Shown one piece after another: positions 26,181 to 35,524 of a stretch of DNA of 64,000 nt. This DNA comes from Streptomyces sp. MspMP-M5. GTDB lineage: Bacteria > Actinomycetota > Actinomycetes > Streptomycetales > Streptomycetaceae. The stretch is taken from assembly GCF_000373585.1 (NCBI RefSeq), contig NZ_KB891885.1, forward strand, positions 1-64,000, given 5' to 3'. Within the stretch, counting starts at the first letter, position 1; every line of letters starts with the position of its first letter. A program made the translations under genes and the position numbers. Below the pieces are notes generated by a model. That model ran no database searches and was not told the DNA's origin. It saw only the letters and a program-made list of their open reading frames with translations.

Positions 26181-26993
26181 ATGAGCCAGGAGGGGACGGA
26201 CTCGGCGCCCGGAGGTCCGTACTACGGCGGCGGCAGGCGCAGACGGCGGTTCGCGGGGCAGACGGTGCTGGTCACCGGGGCGGCCGGGGGCATCGGCGCG
26301 GCCACCGCGGACCGGCTGGCGGCCGAGGGAGCCGCGGTGCTGCTGCTGGACGTCGACGACGACCGCGGGGAGCGCACCGCGCGGCGTATCCGCGCGGCCG
26401 GCGGGCGGGCCTCGTACGAGCACTGCGACGTGGCCGGCGAGGACGACTGGCGGCGGGCCGTGGCGGCCGCGCACGGCCGGTACGGGCCGGTGGACGGGCT
26501 GGTCAGCAACGCCTATCTGCCGCATGTGGCGCCGGCCGACCAGACGTCGCCGGCGGAGTGGGACCGGCAGCTGGCGGTGAATCTGACCGGCGCGTTCCTG
26601 GGCGTGAAGGCGGCCCTGCCGGATCTTCGGACGCGCGGGGGCGCGGTGGTGCTGACGTCGTCGGTGCACGCGCTGGTGGGGCTGCCGGGGCGGCCGGCGT
26701 ATGCCGCGTCGAAGGCCGGACTGACCGGGCTGGGGCGGCAGTTGGCGGTGGAGTACGGGCCGCAGGTGCGGGTGAACTGCGTGCTGCCGGGGCCGGTGCT
26801 GACCGCCGCGTGGGACGGCGTCGACGAGGAGGGACGGCGGGCCAGCGCGGCGGAGACCGCGGCCCGGCGGCTGGGCCGGCCCGAGGAGGTGGCGGCCGCC
26901 ATCGCGTTCCTGCTGTCGGGTGAGGCGTCGTATGTGACGGGGGCGAGCCTGGTGGTCGACGGCGGGTGGAGTGTGTACAAGAACTCCTCGTGA
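26181..26993 (+). CDS. SDR-family oxidoreductase
   Basis: 270 aa classical short-chain dehydrogenase. NAD(P)-binding TGAAGGIG near residue 33, LDVDDD (acidic end of beta2, favouring NAD(H)), an unusual SNAYLP in place of the common NNAG, and the catalytic Ser-Tyr-Lys set SSVHALVG...YAASK. C-terminus GASLVVDGGW is typical. Substrate unknown. No clear ribosome binding site; ATG at 26181 is the first before the Rossmann fold at a usual distance. Followed by beta-galactosidase after 125 bp, functional link not evident. Confidence 0.88.
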   Translation: MSQEGTDSAPGGPYYGGGRRRRRFAGQTVLVTGAAGGIGAATADRLAAEGAAVLLLDVDDDRGERTARRIRAAGGRASYEHCDVAGEDDWRRAVAAAHGRYGPVDGLVSNAYLPHVAPADQTSPAEWDRQLAVNLTGAFLGVKAALPDLRTRGGAVVLTSSVHALVGLPGRPAYAASKAGLTGLGRQLAVEYGPQVRVNCVLPGPVLTAAWDGVDEEGRRASAAETAARRLGRPEEVAAAIAFLLSGEASYVTGASLVVDGGWSVYKNSS

Positions 26994-27118
26994 GGCAGAC
27001 CTGTGGGGGGCGGCGCTCCGGGAGCGGTCGGGTGCGGGGGCGGTGCCCGTGACGTGGCGCCGCGGTGCGCTCCGGGGCCGCGCGGTGCCGGAATCCGGTA
27101 TGCGAGCCAGGAGGTCCG

Positions 27119-29134
27119 ATGGGCATCCGATTCGGCGGCGACTACAACCCCGAGCAGTGGCCGGAGGAGGTGTGGGCCGAGGACCTTGCGCTGATGAGGG
27201 CGGCCCGCGTCACCATGGTCACGGCCGGGATCTTCTCCTGGGCGAAGGTCGAACCCCGGCCGGGGGAATGGGACTTCGGGTGGTTCGACCGGGTGCTGGA
27301 CGGGCTGGCGGGCGCGGGGATCGAGGTGTGCGTGGCGACGATGACCGCGTCGCCGCCGCCGTGGCTGACCCACGCGCACCCGGAGGTCCTGCCGGAGGGG
27401 CCGGACGGGCGGCGGCGCTGGCCGGGGGCCCGGCAGCACTTCTGCCCGTCCAGCCCGGTGTTCCGGGCGTACGCGGTGCGGCTGGTGGAGCGCCTGGCGG
27501 CCCGGTACGCGGACCACCCGGCGCTGGCCATGTGGCATGTCGGCAACGAGTTCGGGTGCCACACCCGGCAGTGCTTCTGCGAGGTGTCGGCGGAGGACTT
27601 CCGGCGGTGGCTGCGGGAGCGCTACGGGAGCGTGGCGGCGCTCAACGACGCCTGGTCGACGTCGTTCTGGTCGCAGGCGTACGGGGACTTCGCGGAGGTG
27701 CTGCCGCCGCGGACGGCGCCGACGTTCGCCAATCCGGCGCAGCAGCTGGACTTCCTGCGGTTCGGTGACCATGCGCTGCGGGAGTGCTATCTGGCCGAAC
27801 GGGCGGTGCTGGCGCGGCTGACGCCTGGGGTGCCGGTGACGACCAACCTGATGCCGCAGCACAAGCCGGTGGACGCGTTCGGCTGGGCGCCGTCGATGGA
27901 CGTGATGGCGCTGGACTTCTACCAGGACCCGCACGTGGCGGACGACCATGTCCGGGCGGGCTATGTCTTCGACCTGATGCGGTCGGCGCGGAGCGGGCAG
28001 CCGTGGCTGCTGCTGGAGCAGGCGGCGGGGGCGGTCAACTGGCGGCCCCGCAACGGCCCCAAGCCGCCGGGGGCGATGCGGTTGTGGAGCTGGCAGGCGG
28101 TGGCGCAGGGCGCGGACGCGGTGCTGTTCTTCCAGTGGCGGCAGTCGCTGGGCGGGGCGGAGAAGTTCCACTCGGCGATGGTGCCGCACGGCGGGACGGA
28201 CACCCGGATCTTCCGTGAAGTGTGCGAGCTGGGCCGGGAGTTGGCGGCGGTGCCGGGGATCGAGGGGGCCCGGTCGCGGGCGTCGGTGGCGCTGCTGGCG
28301 GACTGGCAGAGCTGGTGGGCGCTGGAGCTGGACTCCAAACCGTCCACCGCGCTGGACCATTCCCGGACGGCGCTGGAGCACTACCGGCCGCTGTTCGAGG
28401 CGGGGGTGGCGTGCGACGTGGTGCCGCCGGGGCGGGAGTTGTCGGGGTACCGGATGGTGGTGGTGCCGAACCTGTATCTGCTGACGGCCGGGGACGCGGC
28501 GCGGCTGGCGGCGTACGTCCGGGACGGCGGGCATCTGGTGGTGTCGTTCTTCTCGGGGATCGTCGACGCGCACGACCGGGTGCATCCGGGGGGCTGTCCG
28601 GGGCCGCTGCGGGAGCTTTTGGGGCTGCGGGTGGCGGAGTTCTGGCCGCTGGCGGAGGGCGCGTCGGTGGCGGTGGGGGGCGGGGCGTATGCGGGGCGGG
28701 CGGATCTGTGGTCGGAGGAGATCGTGCCGGCCGGCGCGGAGGTGGTGGCGCGGTTCCTGGACGGGGAGTTGGCGGGGCGGCCCGCGGTGACCCGGCACGG
28801 CTGCGGGCGGGGCACGGCCTGGTACGTGGGGACCCGGCTCGAACCGGCGCTGCTGCGGGCACTGTTGGACGAGGTGCGGGCGGCGGCGGGGGTGGCGCCG
28901 GTGCTGCCGGGGCTGCCGGCGGGGGTGCAGGCGGCGGTGCGGGAGGGCGCCGCGGGCCGGTATCTGTTCCTGCTGAACCACGGGAGCCGGGCGGTGGAGG
29001 TGGCGCTGCCGGAGCCGATGGCGAACGCGCTGCTGCCCCGGGCGGCGGCGATGACGCGGGTGGGGCTGGCCGCCCGGGGCGTGGCCGTGCTGACCGGGCC
29101 GGGACCGGGGGGCGGTGGGGGCGCCGCGGGGTGA
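27119..29134 (+). CDS. GH42 beta-galactosidase
   Basis: 671 aa, cytoplasmic (no signal peptide). The N-terminal TIM barrel opens with GGDYNPEQWPEEVW. The acid/base Glu is in MWHVGNEFG and the nucleophile Glu in WLLLEQAAG. Zinc-site cysteines are visible in CHTRQCFCE. A trimerisation domain (about residues 395-600) and a small beta C-terminal domain follow. AGGAGG at 27109-27114 fixes the ATG. It lies 1 kb from the gal operon on the opposite strand, so released galactose could feed GalKTE. Family members act on beta-1,4-galactosides or galacto-oligosaccharides. Confidence 0.93.
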   Translation: MGIRFGGDYNPEQWPEEVWAEDLALMRAARVTMVTAGIFSWAKVEPRPGEWDFGWFDRVLDGLAGAGIEVCVATMTASPPPWLTHAHPEVLPEGPDGRRRWPGARQHFCPSSPVFRAYAVRLVERLAARYADHPALAMWHVGNEFGCHTRQCFCEVSAEDFRRWLRERYGSVAALNDAWSTSFWSQAYGDFAEVLPPRTAPTFANPAQQLDFLRFGDHALRECYLAERAVLARLTPGVPVTTNLMPQHKPVDAFGWAPSMDVMALDFYQDPHVADDHVRAGYVFDLMRSARSGQPWLLLEQAAGAVNWRPRNGPKPPGAMRLWSWQAVAQGADAVLFFQWRQSLGGAEKFHSAMVPHGGTDTRIFREVCELGRELAAVPGIEGARSRASVALLADWQSWWALELDSKPSTALDHSRTALEHYRPLFEAGVACDVVPPGRELSGYRMVVVPNLYLLTAGDAARLAAYVRDGGHLVVSFFSGIVDAHDRVHPGGCPGPLRELLGLRVAEFWPLAEGASVAVGGGAYAGRADLWSEEIVPAGAEVVARFLDGELAGRPAVTRHGCGRGTAWYVGTRLEPALLRALLDEVRAAAGVAPVLPGLPAGVQAAVREGAAGRYLFLLNHGSRAVEVALPEPMANALLPRAAAMTRVGLAARGVAVLTGPGPGGGGGAAG

Positions 29135-29176
29135 TGCGTCCGGGCCGTTCGGGCCGTCCTCGGGGTGGGTGCGGGG

Positions 29177-29974
29177 TCAGGGCACGGTGAGGGGGCCCGC
29201 CGCGGCCGGTTCGAGTTCGGCGGGGCCGACGCCGGCCCGGCGGGCCAGGGCGACCGCGGCGAGGGTGGAGTGCACGCCGAGCTTGCCCAGCACGTTCTGC
29301 ATGTGGGTGCGGACGGTGTGCGGGGAGAGGAAGAGCCGTTCGGCGACGGCCTTGCGGCCCAGGCCGGCGACCATGCAGCGCAGTACCTCGCGTTCGCGCG
29401 GGGTCAGGGACTCCACCAGCCGTTCGCTCTCGGTGCGGTGCCTGCGGGCCGCGGTCAGCTCCCGCAGGACGCCGGTGAGGAGGGCGGGCGGCAGGTGTGT
29501 CTCGTCGCGCAGGACGCCGCGGACGACGGCCAGGAGCCGGGAGAGCGAGGAGTCCTTGGCGACCCAGCCGGAGGCGCCCGCCTGGAGGGCGGCGGCGGCC
29601 CGGCGCGGGTCGTCGCGGTCGGCGAGGACCACGGTCCGCAGGTACGGGTGGCTGGTGCGCAGACCGAGGACGAGTGCGATGCCGTCCAGTGGGCCGCCGC
29701 GGGGCGGGCTCTCGCGGACGGTGCCGTCGCGCGCGGTGCCGTCGCGGGCGGAGCCCTGGGGCGGCACCGCGAGCAGTGGTGCGGCCAGGTCGGCGTCGAC
29801 GAGCACGACATCGAAGCGGCGGCCGTCGGCGCCGGCCCGGTCGAGTGTGCGCAGCGCCGCCGGGGCGCTGCCCGCCGCGGCGACGTCCACGTCCACCTCC
29901 GCGGCCAGTGCGGCCGCCAGGGATTCGGCGAAGATGCGGTGGTCGTCGACCACCAGAACCCGGATTCGTTGCAC
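29177..29974 (-). CDS. LuxR/NarL-family response regulator
   Basis: 265 aa. Receiver domain with VVDDHR, phospho-acceptor Asp in VVLVDADLA, and Lys in GWVAKD. It is interrupted after the Asp by about 25 inserted residues (PPQGSARDGTARDGT), a duplicated short motif. The C-terminal HTH (LTPREREVLRCMVAGLGRKA, then LSPHTVRTHMQNVLGKLG) is canonical. GTG start with AGGGGG six bases upstream; an ATG 30 bases earlier is possible. No sensor kinase is adjacent. Convergent with the beta-galactosidase gene, divergent from nothing obvious. Confidence 0.88.
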   Translation of the reverse strand: MQRIRVLVVDDHRIFAESLAAALAAEVDVDVAAAGSAPAALRTLDRAGADGRRFDVVLVDADLAAPLLAVPPQGSARDGTARDGTVRESPPRGGPLDGIALVLGLRTSHPYLRTVVLADRDDPRRAAAALQAGASGWVAKDSSLSRLLAVVRGVLRDETHLPPALLTGVLRELTAARRHRTESERLVESLTPREREVLRCMVAGLGRKAVAERLFLSPHTVRTHMQNVLGKLGVHSTLAAVALARRAGVGPAELEPAAAGPLTVP

Positions 29975-30204
29975 AGAGACCCCCTGTCTCGGTGAACGGA
30001 CCATAGCGGGCACGGCGCCCGGATTGAAGATCGCCTCCGCCGCGCGGCCGCCGCCGCGGACCTGGCCACCCGCCCGGGGCGCGGCACCGGCACGGTCTCG
30101 CCCCCTGATCGGCGCCGGCCCCCACCGGCACTGGTGACAGCGTACGGACGGGGGGGCGGGACGGGAGGGCGGTTGACGAAAGTGGCGGGGCGGGGTCGCG
30201 GGCG

Positions 30205-31383
30205 CTAGGCGTCGAGGCGGTGGGCGCCGGGGCCGGGCACGGCGGGGAAGATCCGCGGGGCGGTGTGGCCGGCGGTGGCGAAGGCGGTGTGCAGGGCGTC
30301 GGTGACGTCCGGTGCCGCGGCCTCCTCGACGAGGACGAGGGCGGAGCCGCCGAAGCCGCCGCCGGTCATCCGGGCGCCGAGGGCCCCGGCGGCGCGGGCG
30401 GTGTCGACGGCGAGGTCGAGTTCGGGGCAGGAGATCCTGAAGTCGTCGCGGAGGGAGGCGTGTCCGGCGGTGAGCACGGGGCCGATGGCGCGGGGGCGAC
30501 CGGCTTCGAGATGGGCGACGACCTGTTCCACGCGGTGGTTCTCGGTGACGATGTGGCGCACCAGCGCCTGGACGACGGGGTCGCCGGCGAGTTCGTCGAG
30601 GGCCGCGGACAGATGCGCGTGCGGAATGTCGCGCAGCGCGTGCACGCCGAGCGCCCGCGCGCCGCGTTCGCATCCGGCGCGCCGCTCGGCATACGCGCCG
30701 TCGCCGAGGCGGTGCCGGACGCGGGTGTCGACGACGAGGAGGCACAGGCCCGCGGCGGCCAGGTCGAACGGGACGTGGCGGCGGGTGAGGTCGCGGGTGT
30801 CGAGGAAGAGGGCGTGGCCGGCGGTGCAGCAGGCGGCGGCGGTCTGGTCCATGATTCCGCAGGGCACGCCGACGAAGGCGTTCTCGGCGCGCTGCGCGAG
30901 CCGGGCCAGTTCGTCGCGGGGCAGGCCGAGGCCGTACAGGTCGTCGAGGGCGAGGGCGGTGGCGACCTCCAGGGCGGCGGAGGAGGAGAGGCCGGCGCCG
31001 AGCGGGACGGTGCTGGTGTAGTGCAGGTCGGCGCCGCCGACGGGCAGGCCGGCCTCCCGCATCGCCCAGGCCACGCCCGCGGGGTAGGCGGCCCAGTCGC
31101 CGCCGGCGGCGGCCGGCGGGCGGAGGTCGTCGAGGCGCAGTTCGACGATGCCGCCGTCGGCGCCGGCGGAGTGCAGCCGCAGTACGCCGTCGGTGCGGGG
31201 TGCGGCGGCGGCGAGGGTGGTGTGCGGGAGGGCCAGTGGCATCACGAAGCCGTCGTTGTAGTCGGTGTGTTCACCGATGAGGTTGACGCGGCCGGGGGCG
31301 GCCCAGATTCCGGTGGGCCGCGTCCCGTACACGGCGTGGAAGGCCGTCGCGGTGTGGGCTGCGCCGTGCTTCGTGTCTGTCAC
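30205..31383 (-). CDS. galK: Galactokinase
   Basis: GHMP kinase that phosphorylates alpha-D-galactose at C1, the first step of the Leloir pathway. 392 aa. Galactokinase signature GRVNLIGEHTDYNDGFVMP at about residues 32-50, GHMP ATP loop GAGLSSSAALEVA, and C-terminal MTGGGFGGSALVLV. GTG start. Last gene of galT-galE-galK, 48 bp after galE; that gap holds a repeat hairpin that could trim downstream expression. Confidence 0.95.
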   Translation of the reverse strand: MTDTKHGAAHTATAFHAVYGTRPTGIWAAPGRVNLIGEHTDYNDGFVMPLALPHTTLAAAAPRTDGVLRLHSAGADGGIVELRLDDLRPPAAAGGDWAAYPAGVAWAMREAGLPVGGADLHYTSTVPLGAGLSSSAALEVATALALDDLYGLGLPRDELARLAQRAENAFVGVPCGIMDQTAAACCTAGHALFLDTRDLTRRHVPFDLAAAGLCLLVVDTRVRHRLGDGAYAERRAGCERGARALGVHALRDIPHAHLSAALDELAGDPVVQALVRHIVTENHRVEQVVAHLEAGRPRAIGPVLTAGHASLRDDFRISCPELDLAVDTARAAGALGARMTGGGFGGSALVLVEEAAAPDVTDALHTAFATAGHTAPRIFPAVPGPGAHRLDA

Positions 31384-31403
31384 GTGGGTTCCTCGTGCTG
31401 TGT

Positions 31404-31460
31404 GCCGGGGCTCCGCCCCGGACCCCGGTCCTCAAACGCCGGACGGGCTGGATTTAGCCG
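31404..31460. repeat. Common streptomycete intergenic repeat between galE and galK
   Basis: Stem-loop CCGGGGC-TCC-GCCCCGG at 31405-31421, then sequence whose minus strand reads CAGCCCGTCCGGCGTTTGAG, a repeat seen very often between streptomycete genes. It runs into the 3' end of galE, where GGGCTGGATTT appears twice (one base apart in context, 31445-31470), and so codes for the last residues of GalE. Confidence 0.7.
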
Positions 31461-32439
31461 GGCTGGATTTGTCGGCCTGGCTGGAGGTGCCCGCGTTCGC
31501 GAACTGCCAGGCGTCGGTGATGATTTCGGTGAGGTCGGGGCGGGTGGGGCGCCAGCCGAGGCGGGTGGTGGCGGTGCGGGCGGAGGCGACGAGGACGGCG
31601 GGGTCGCCGGGGCGGCGGGGGGCGGCGATCTCGGGGATGGGGTGGCCGGTGACCTTGCGGGCGGTCTCGATGACCTCGCGGACCGAGAAGCCGTTGCCGT
31701 TGCCGAGGTTGCAGATGAGGTGTTCGCCGGGCCGCGCGGCCTTCAGGGCCAGCAGATGGGCCTCGGCGAGGTCGGCGACGTGGAGGTAGTCGCGGACGCA
31801 GGTGCCGTCGGGGGTGGGGTAGTCGTCGCCGTAGACGGAGATGGCCTCGCGGCGGCCCTGGGCGACCTGGAGGACGAGCGGGATCAGGTGCGACTCGGGG
31901 TCGTGGCGTTCGCCATAACTTCCATACGCGCCCGCGACGTTGAAGTATCGAAGCGACACGGCAGCGAGCCCGTGGGCGGCCGCCTCGCCGCTGATCATGT
32001 GGTCGACGGCGAGCTTGCTCGCGCCGTAGGGGGAGGTGGGGGCGGTCGGGTCGGTCTCGGTGATCGGGGTGCCGACGGGTTCGCCGTAGGTGGCGGCGGT
32101 GGAGGAGAAGACGAGGGTGCGCACGCCCGCGGTGCGCATCGCGGCGAGCAGCGCCATGCTGCCGCCGACGTTGTTGTGCCAGTACTTCTCGGGCTTGACG
32201 ACGGACTCGCCGACCTGGGAGTACGCGGCGAAGTGGAGGACGGCGTCGTAGGAGCGGTCCAGCCAGCGGTGGGCGTCGTGGATGTCGCCCTCGATGAAGT
32301 CGGCGCCGGCCGGGACGGCGGCGCGGAAGCCGGTGGAGAGGTTGTCCAGGACCGTGACGGTGTGGCCGGCCGTCAGCAGGTGCTGGGCCACCACACTGCC
32401 CACGTAGCCCGCCCCGCCCGTCACCAGGTACTTGCTCAT
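31432..32439 (-). CDS. galE: UDP-glucose 4-epimerase
   Basis: Interconverts UDP-galactose and UDP-glucose with bound NAD. 335 aa. Rossmann motif GGAGYVGS, catalytic SSTAATYG and YGASK, and sugar-binding [14 protein letters not shown]. The C-terminus carries an extra Ser/Lys-rich tail (about 17 residues, [17 protein letters not shown]) encoded by an intergenic repeat that has moved into the gene end. ATG overlaps the galT stop (ATGA), so the two are translationally coupled. Confidence 0.95.
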   Translation of the reverse strand: MSKYLVTGGAGYVGSVVAQHLLTAGHTVTVLDNLSTGFRAAVPAGADFIEGDIHDAHRWLDRSYDAVLHFAAYSQVGESVVKPEKYWHNNVGGSMALLAAMRTAGVRTLVFSSTAATYGEPVGTPITETDPTAPTSPYGASKLAVDHMISGEAAAHGLAAVSLRYFNVAGAYGSYGERHDPESHLIPLVLQVAQGRREAISVYGDDYPTPDGTCVRDYLHVADLAEAHLLALKAARPGEHLICNLGNGNGFSVREVIETARKVTGHPIPEIAAPRRPGDPAVLVASARTATTRLGWRPTRPDLTEIITDAWQFANAGTSSQADKSSPAKSSPSGV

Positions 32440-33482
32440 GGCTTGCTCGCCGCCTCTCGGAGTCGGTCGGCCGCGGTCTCCGGCGGCACGTCGTTGATGA
32501 ACACGTTCATGCCGGACTCGGAACCCGCGAGGAACTTCAGCTTGCCGGAAGTCCTGCGGACGGTGAAAAGCTCGAGGTGGAGCGCGAACTCGGAGCGTTC
32601 CGCGGCGTGTACGGGTGCCTGGTGCCAGGCGGAGATGTACGGCGTCGGGGGCGCTTCCGGGCCGAAGAGCCGGTCGAACCGGCGCAGGACTTCCAGGTAG
32701 ATCTGTGGGAACTCGGTGCGGGCGGGGCCGTCGAGGGCGAGCAGGTCGGGGACCCGGCGCTTGGGGTAGAGGTGCACCTCGTAGGGCCAGTGGGCGGCGT
32801 AGGGGACGAAGGCGGTCCAGTGCTCGCCGTCGAGGACGACGCGGCGGCCGTCGGCGCGTTCGCGGGCGACGACGTCGTCGAAGAGGTTGCGGCCGGTCCG
32901 CTCGCGGTGGGCGGCGAGGGAGGCCAGCATCCGTTCGGTGCGCGGGGTGACGAAGGGGTAGGCGTAGATCTGGCCGTGCGGGTGGCCGAGGGTGACGCCG
33001 ATCTCGGCGCCGCGGTTCTCGAAGCAGAAGACCTGGGCGACGCCGGGGAGTCGGGAGAGGGCGGCGGTGCGGTCGGTCCAGGCGTCGAGGACGAGGGCGG
33101 CCTGGTCGTCGGTGAGGTCGGCGAACGAGGCGTCGTGGTCGGGGGTGAAGCAGACCACCTCGCAGCGGCCGTGCGGGCCGGCCAGGGAGGGGAAGCGGTT
33201 CTCGAAGACGGCGACGTCGTAGTCGGCGGCGGGGATCTCGGTGTGCTGGCCGTCGCGGGAGGGGCACAGCGGGCACTCGTCGACGGGCGGGTGGTAGGTG
33301 CGGCCCTGGCGGTGCGAGGCGATGGCGACGGTGTCGCCGAGGAGGGGATCGGCGCGGATCTCGGCGGCGGTGGTGACCGGGTCGAGGGGCCGGGGGTCGG
33401 TGGCGGTGCGGTCGGTGGCGTCGGACGCGTCGTAGTAGATCAGCTCCCGGCCGTCCGCGAGCCGGGTCGTCGTCTTCTTCAC
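32436..33482 (-). CDS. galT: Galactose-1-phosphate uridylyltransferase
   Basis: Exchanges UMP between UDP-glucose and galactose-1-phosphate. 348 aa. Zinc ligands CPLCPS near residue 75, Asn in FENRFPSL, and the active-site HPH motif with nucleophilic His in [14 protein letters not shown] start ([14 protein letters not shown]) is chosen since GAGGAG lies seven bases upstream and homologs begin there; an upstream ATG exists. First gene of the galTEK operon. Confidence 0.95.
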   Translation of the reverse strand: MKKTTTRLADGRELIYYDASDATDRTATDPRPLDPVTTAAEIRADPLLGDTVAIASHRQGRTYHPPVDECPLCPSRDGQHTEIPAADYDVAVFENRFPSLAGPHGRCEVVCFTPDHDASFADLTDDQAALVLDAWTDRTAALSRLPGVAQVFCFENRGAEIGVTLGHPHGQIYAYPFVTPRTERMLASLAAHRERTGRNLFDDVVARERADGRRVVLDGEHWTAFVPYAAHWPYEVHLYPKRRVPDLLALDGPARTEFPQIYLEVLRRFDRLFGPEAPPTPYISAWHQAPVHAAERSEFALHLELFTVRRTSGKLKFLAGSESGMNVFINDVPPETAADRLREAASKP

Positions 33483-33540
33483 CGGGGAGCTCCTCACCAT
33501 GGCGGCCACGCCGGACGCACACGACGGCCACGCCAGACGA

Positions 33541-33575
33541 ACACAAACAAACACAATGAAGCACAACCAAACAGC
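33541..33575 (-). promoter_or_regulatory. galT upstream direct repeats (galP1-like)
   Basis: On the plus strand ACACAA occurs at 33541 and 33551, exactly one helical turn apart, followed by GCACAACCAAAC at 33561. On the minus strand these read as TTGTGT-rich repeats. The S. lividans galP1 promoter is known for TGTGAT-like hexamer repeats upstream of galT that bind a galactose-responsive repressor, so this is a likely equivalent. Confidence 0.5.
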
Positions 33576-33683
33576 GGCGTCAACGCGCGCCCGTGCACGC
33601 CTCATTGACTCCACCTCGGGCCCACAGAACGTCCATAACGGAAAAACACCGACACATCCGACGACCATCGCTCATGATCCAAC

Positions 33684-33710
33684 AACTGAATCAAACAAAA
33701 CTATTCAGTT
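33684..33710. promoter_or_regulatory. Inverted repeat AACTGAAT-N11-ATTCAGTT upstream of the symporter
   Basis: Eight-base perfect arms at 33684-33691 and 33703-33710 in an AT-rich stretch that stands out from the GC-rich surroundings. It lies about 90 bp before the symporter ATG and about 200 bp from galT. Candidate operator for one or both divergent transcripts. Confidence 0.5.
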
Positions 33711-33798
33711 TTCGGTCGACCGTGCGTACGTTTTTGTGCGTTCGCTTCGCACACCGCTGTGCTCCCCGAAAAGGCTGCACCTCCCGAAAAGAGGGCCC

Positions 33799-35499
33799 AT
33801 GATCACTCTGGCCGAAGGGCTACGCCTCCCGACCAACGGGCTCGACTACGCGATCCTCGCCCTCTACTTCGTCGTCGTCCTCGGCATCGGCTTCGCCGCC
33901 AGACGCAGCGTGCGCACCAGCCTGGACTTCTTCCTCTCCGGGCGGTCGCTGCCCGCCTGGGTCACCGGCCTCGCCTTCGTCGCCGCCAACCTCGGTGCCA
34001 CCGAGATCCTCGGCATGGCGGCGACCGGCGCGCAGTACGGCGTCGCGGTCGTCCACTGGTACTGGATCGGCGCCATCCCGGCCATGGTCTTCCTCGGCCT
34101 GGTCATGATGCCCTTCTACTACCGCTCGAAGGTCCGCTCCGTACCAGAGTTCCTGCTCCAGCGCTTCGACAGGTCGGCCCACCTGCTCAGTTCGGCCCTG
34201 TTCGCGTTCGCCGCCGTCCTGATCGCCGGGGTGAACCTCTACGCCCTGTCGATCGTCGTCGAGGCGCTGCTCGGCTGGCCGCAGTGGGTCGCCATCGTCG
34301 TCGCCGGGCTCTTCGTCCTCGCCTACATCACCATCGGCGGGCTCTCCTCGGCGATCTACAACGAGGTGCTGCAGTTCTTCGTCATCCTCGCCGCGCTGAT
34401 CCCGCTGGCCGTCCTCGGCCTCAAGCGGGTCGGCGGCTGGAGCGGGCTGTCCCACTCGCTGACGGCGTCGCACGGCCACGACTTCCTGACGGCCTGGGGC
34501 GGCACCGGCATCGGCCAGGCCAACCCGCTGGGCGCCAACTGGCTGACCATCGTCCTCGGCCTGGGCTTCGTGCTCTCCTTCGGCTACTGGACCACCAACT
34601 TCGCCGAGGTGCAGCGCGCGCTGTCCGCGAAGAACCTCTCCGCCGCCCAGCGCACCCCGCTCATCGGCGCCTTCCCGAAGATGTTCATCGTCTTCCTGGT
34701 GATGATCCCGGGCCTGGTCGCCGCCGTGCTCGTCCCGAAGATCGGCGCCCCGGGCGGCCTGCAGTACAACGACGCGATCCCCTACCTGATGCAGGAGCTG
34801 CTGCCCAACGGCGTGCTCGGCATCGCCGTCACCGGACTGCTCGCCGCCTTCATGGCCGGCATGGCCGCCAACGTCTCGTCCTTCAACACCGTCTTCACGT
34901 ACGACATCTGGGCCAAGTACGTGAAGCGCGGCCGGCCCGACGCCTACTACCTGCGCTTCGGCCGGCTCATCACCGCGATCGGCGTACTCGCCTCGATCGG
35001 TACAGCGTTCATCGCCTCCTCGTTCTCCAACATCATGGGCTACCTCCAGACCCTGTTCTCCTTCTTCAACGTGCCGATGTTCGTGGTCTTCGTCATCGGC
35101 ATGTTCTGGAAGCGGGCCTCGATGAAGTCCGGTGTCTGGGGCCTGCTCGCCGGCACCACCGCCGCGATGGTCAACTACTTCTGGATCTACAAGCAGCATG
35201 TGATCTCCATCCCGACCGACCAGGGCGCCAACTTCGTCTCGGCGATCGTCGGCTTCGTCGCGGGCGCGCTGGTGATGGTCGTCGTCACGCTCTTCACCGA
35301 GCCCAAGCCGCAGGCCGAACTCGCCGGTCTGGTCTGGGAGTCCGCCCGCTCCCGCCGGGCCACCGGCGGCGAGGCGGCCGCGCCGGACCTCGCGGAGCCC
35401 CCCGCCGAGGGCGACGACGCCTGGTACCGCAAGCCCGCGCTGCTCGGCTGGGGCGCGGTCGCCCTCGCCGCGCTGTGCTACCTGCCCTACTCGCTCTGA
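33799..35499 (+). CDS. Sodium:solute symporter (SSS family), probable sugar transporter
   Basis: 566 aa with 13-14 hydrophobic helices. SSS family hallmarks: LDFFLSGRSLPAWVTGLAFVAANLGATEILGM near the N-terminus and FMAGMAANVSSFNTVFTYDIW in the middle, as in vSGLT/SglT galactose symporters. ATG start with GAGGG upstream. Divergent from galTEK, so galactose (or another hexose) is the most likely substrate, imported with sodium. A small two-TM gene follows after 25 bp. Confidence 0.9.
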   Translation: MITLAEGLRLPTNGLDYAILALYFVVVLGIGFAARRSVRTSLDFFLSGRSLPAWVTGLAFVAANLGATEILGMAATGAQYGVAVVHWYWIGAIPAMVFLGLVMMPFYYRSKVRSVPEFLLQRFDRSAHLLSSALFAFAAVLIAGVNLYALSIVVEALLGWPQWVAIVVAGLFVLAYITIGGLSSAIYNEVLQFFVILAALIPLAVLGLKRVGGWSGLSHSLTASHGHDFLTAWGGTGIGQANPLGANWLTIVLGLGFVLSFGYWTTNFAEVQRALSAKNLSAAQRTPLIGAFPKMFIVFLVMIPGLVAAVLVPKIGAPGGLQYNDAIPYLMQELLPNGVLGIAVTGLLAAFMAGMAANVSSFNTVFTYDIWAKYVKRGRPDAYYLRFGRLITAIGVLASIGTAFIASSFSNIMGYLQTLFSFFNVPMFVVFVIGMFWKRASMKSGVWGLLAGTTAAMVNYFWIYKQHVISIPTDQGANFVSAIVGFVAGALVMVVVTLFTEPKPQAELAGLVWESARSRRATGGEAAAPDLAEPPAEGDDAWYRKPALLGWGAVALAALCYLPYSL

Positions 35500-35524
35500 A
35501 CCCGCCCTGACCGGAGGCCCCGCC

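Noticed and set aside
28035..30131. Long minus-strand Pro/Arg-rich frame under the beta-galactosidase and regulator genes
   Set aside because: Wrong-frame reading with no domain; the GH42 catalytic motifs are on the plus strand.
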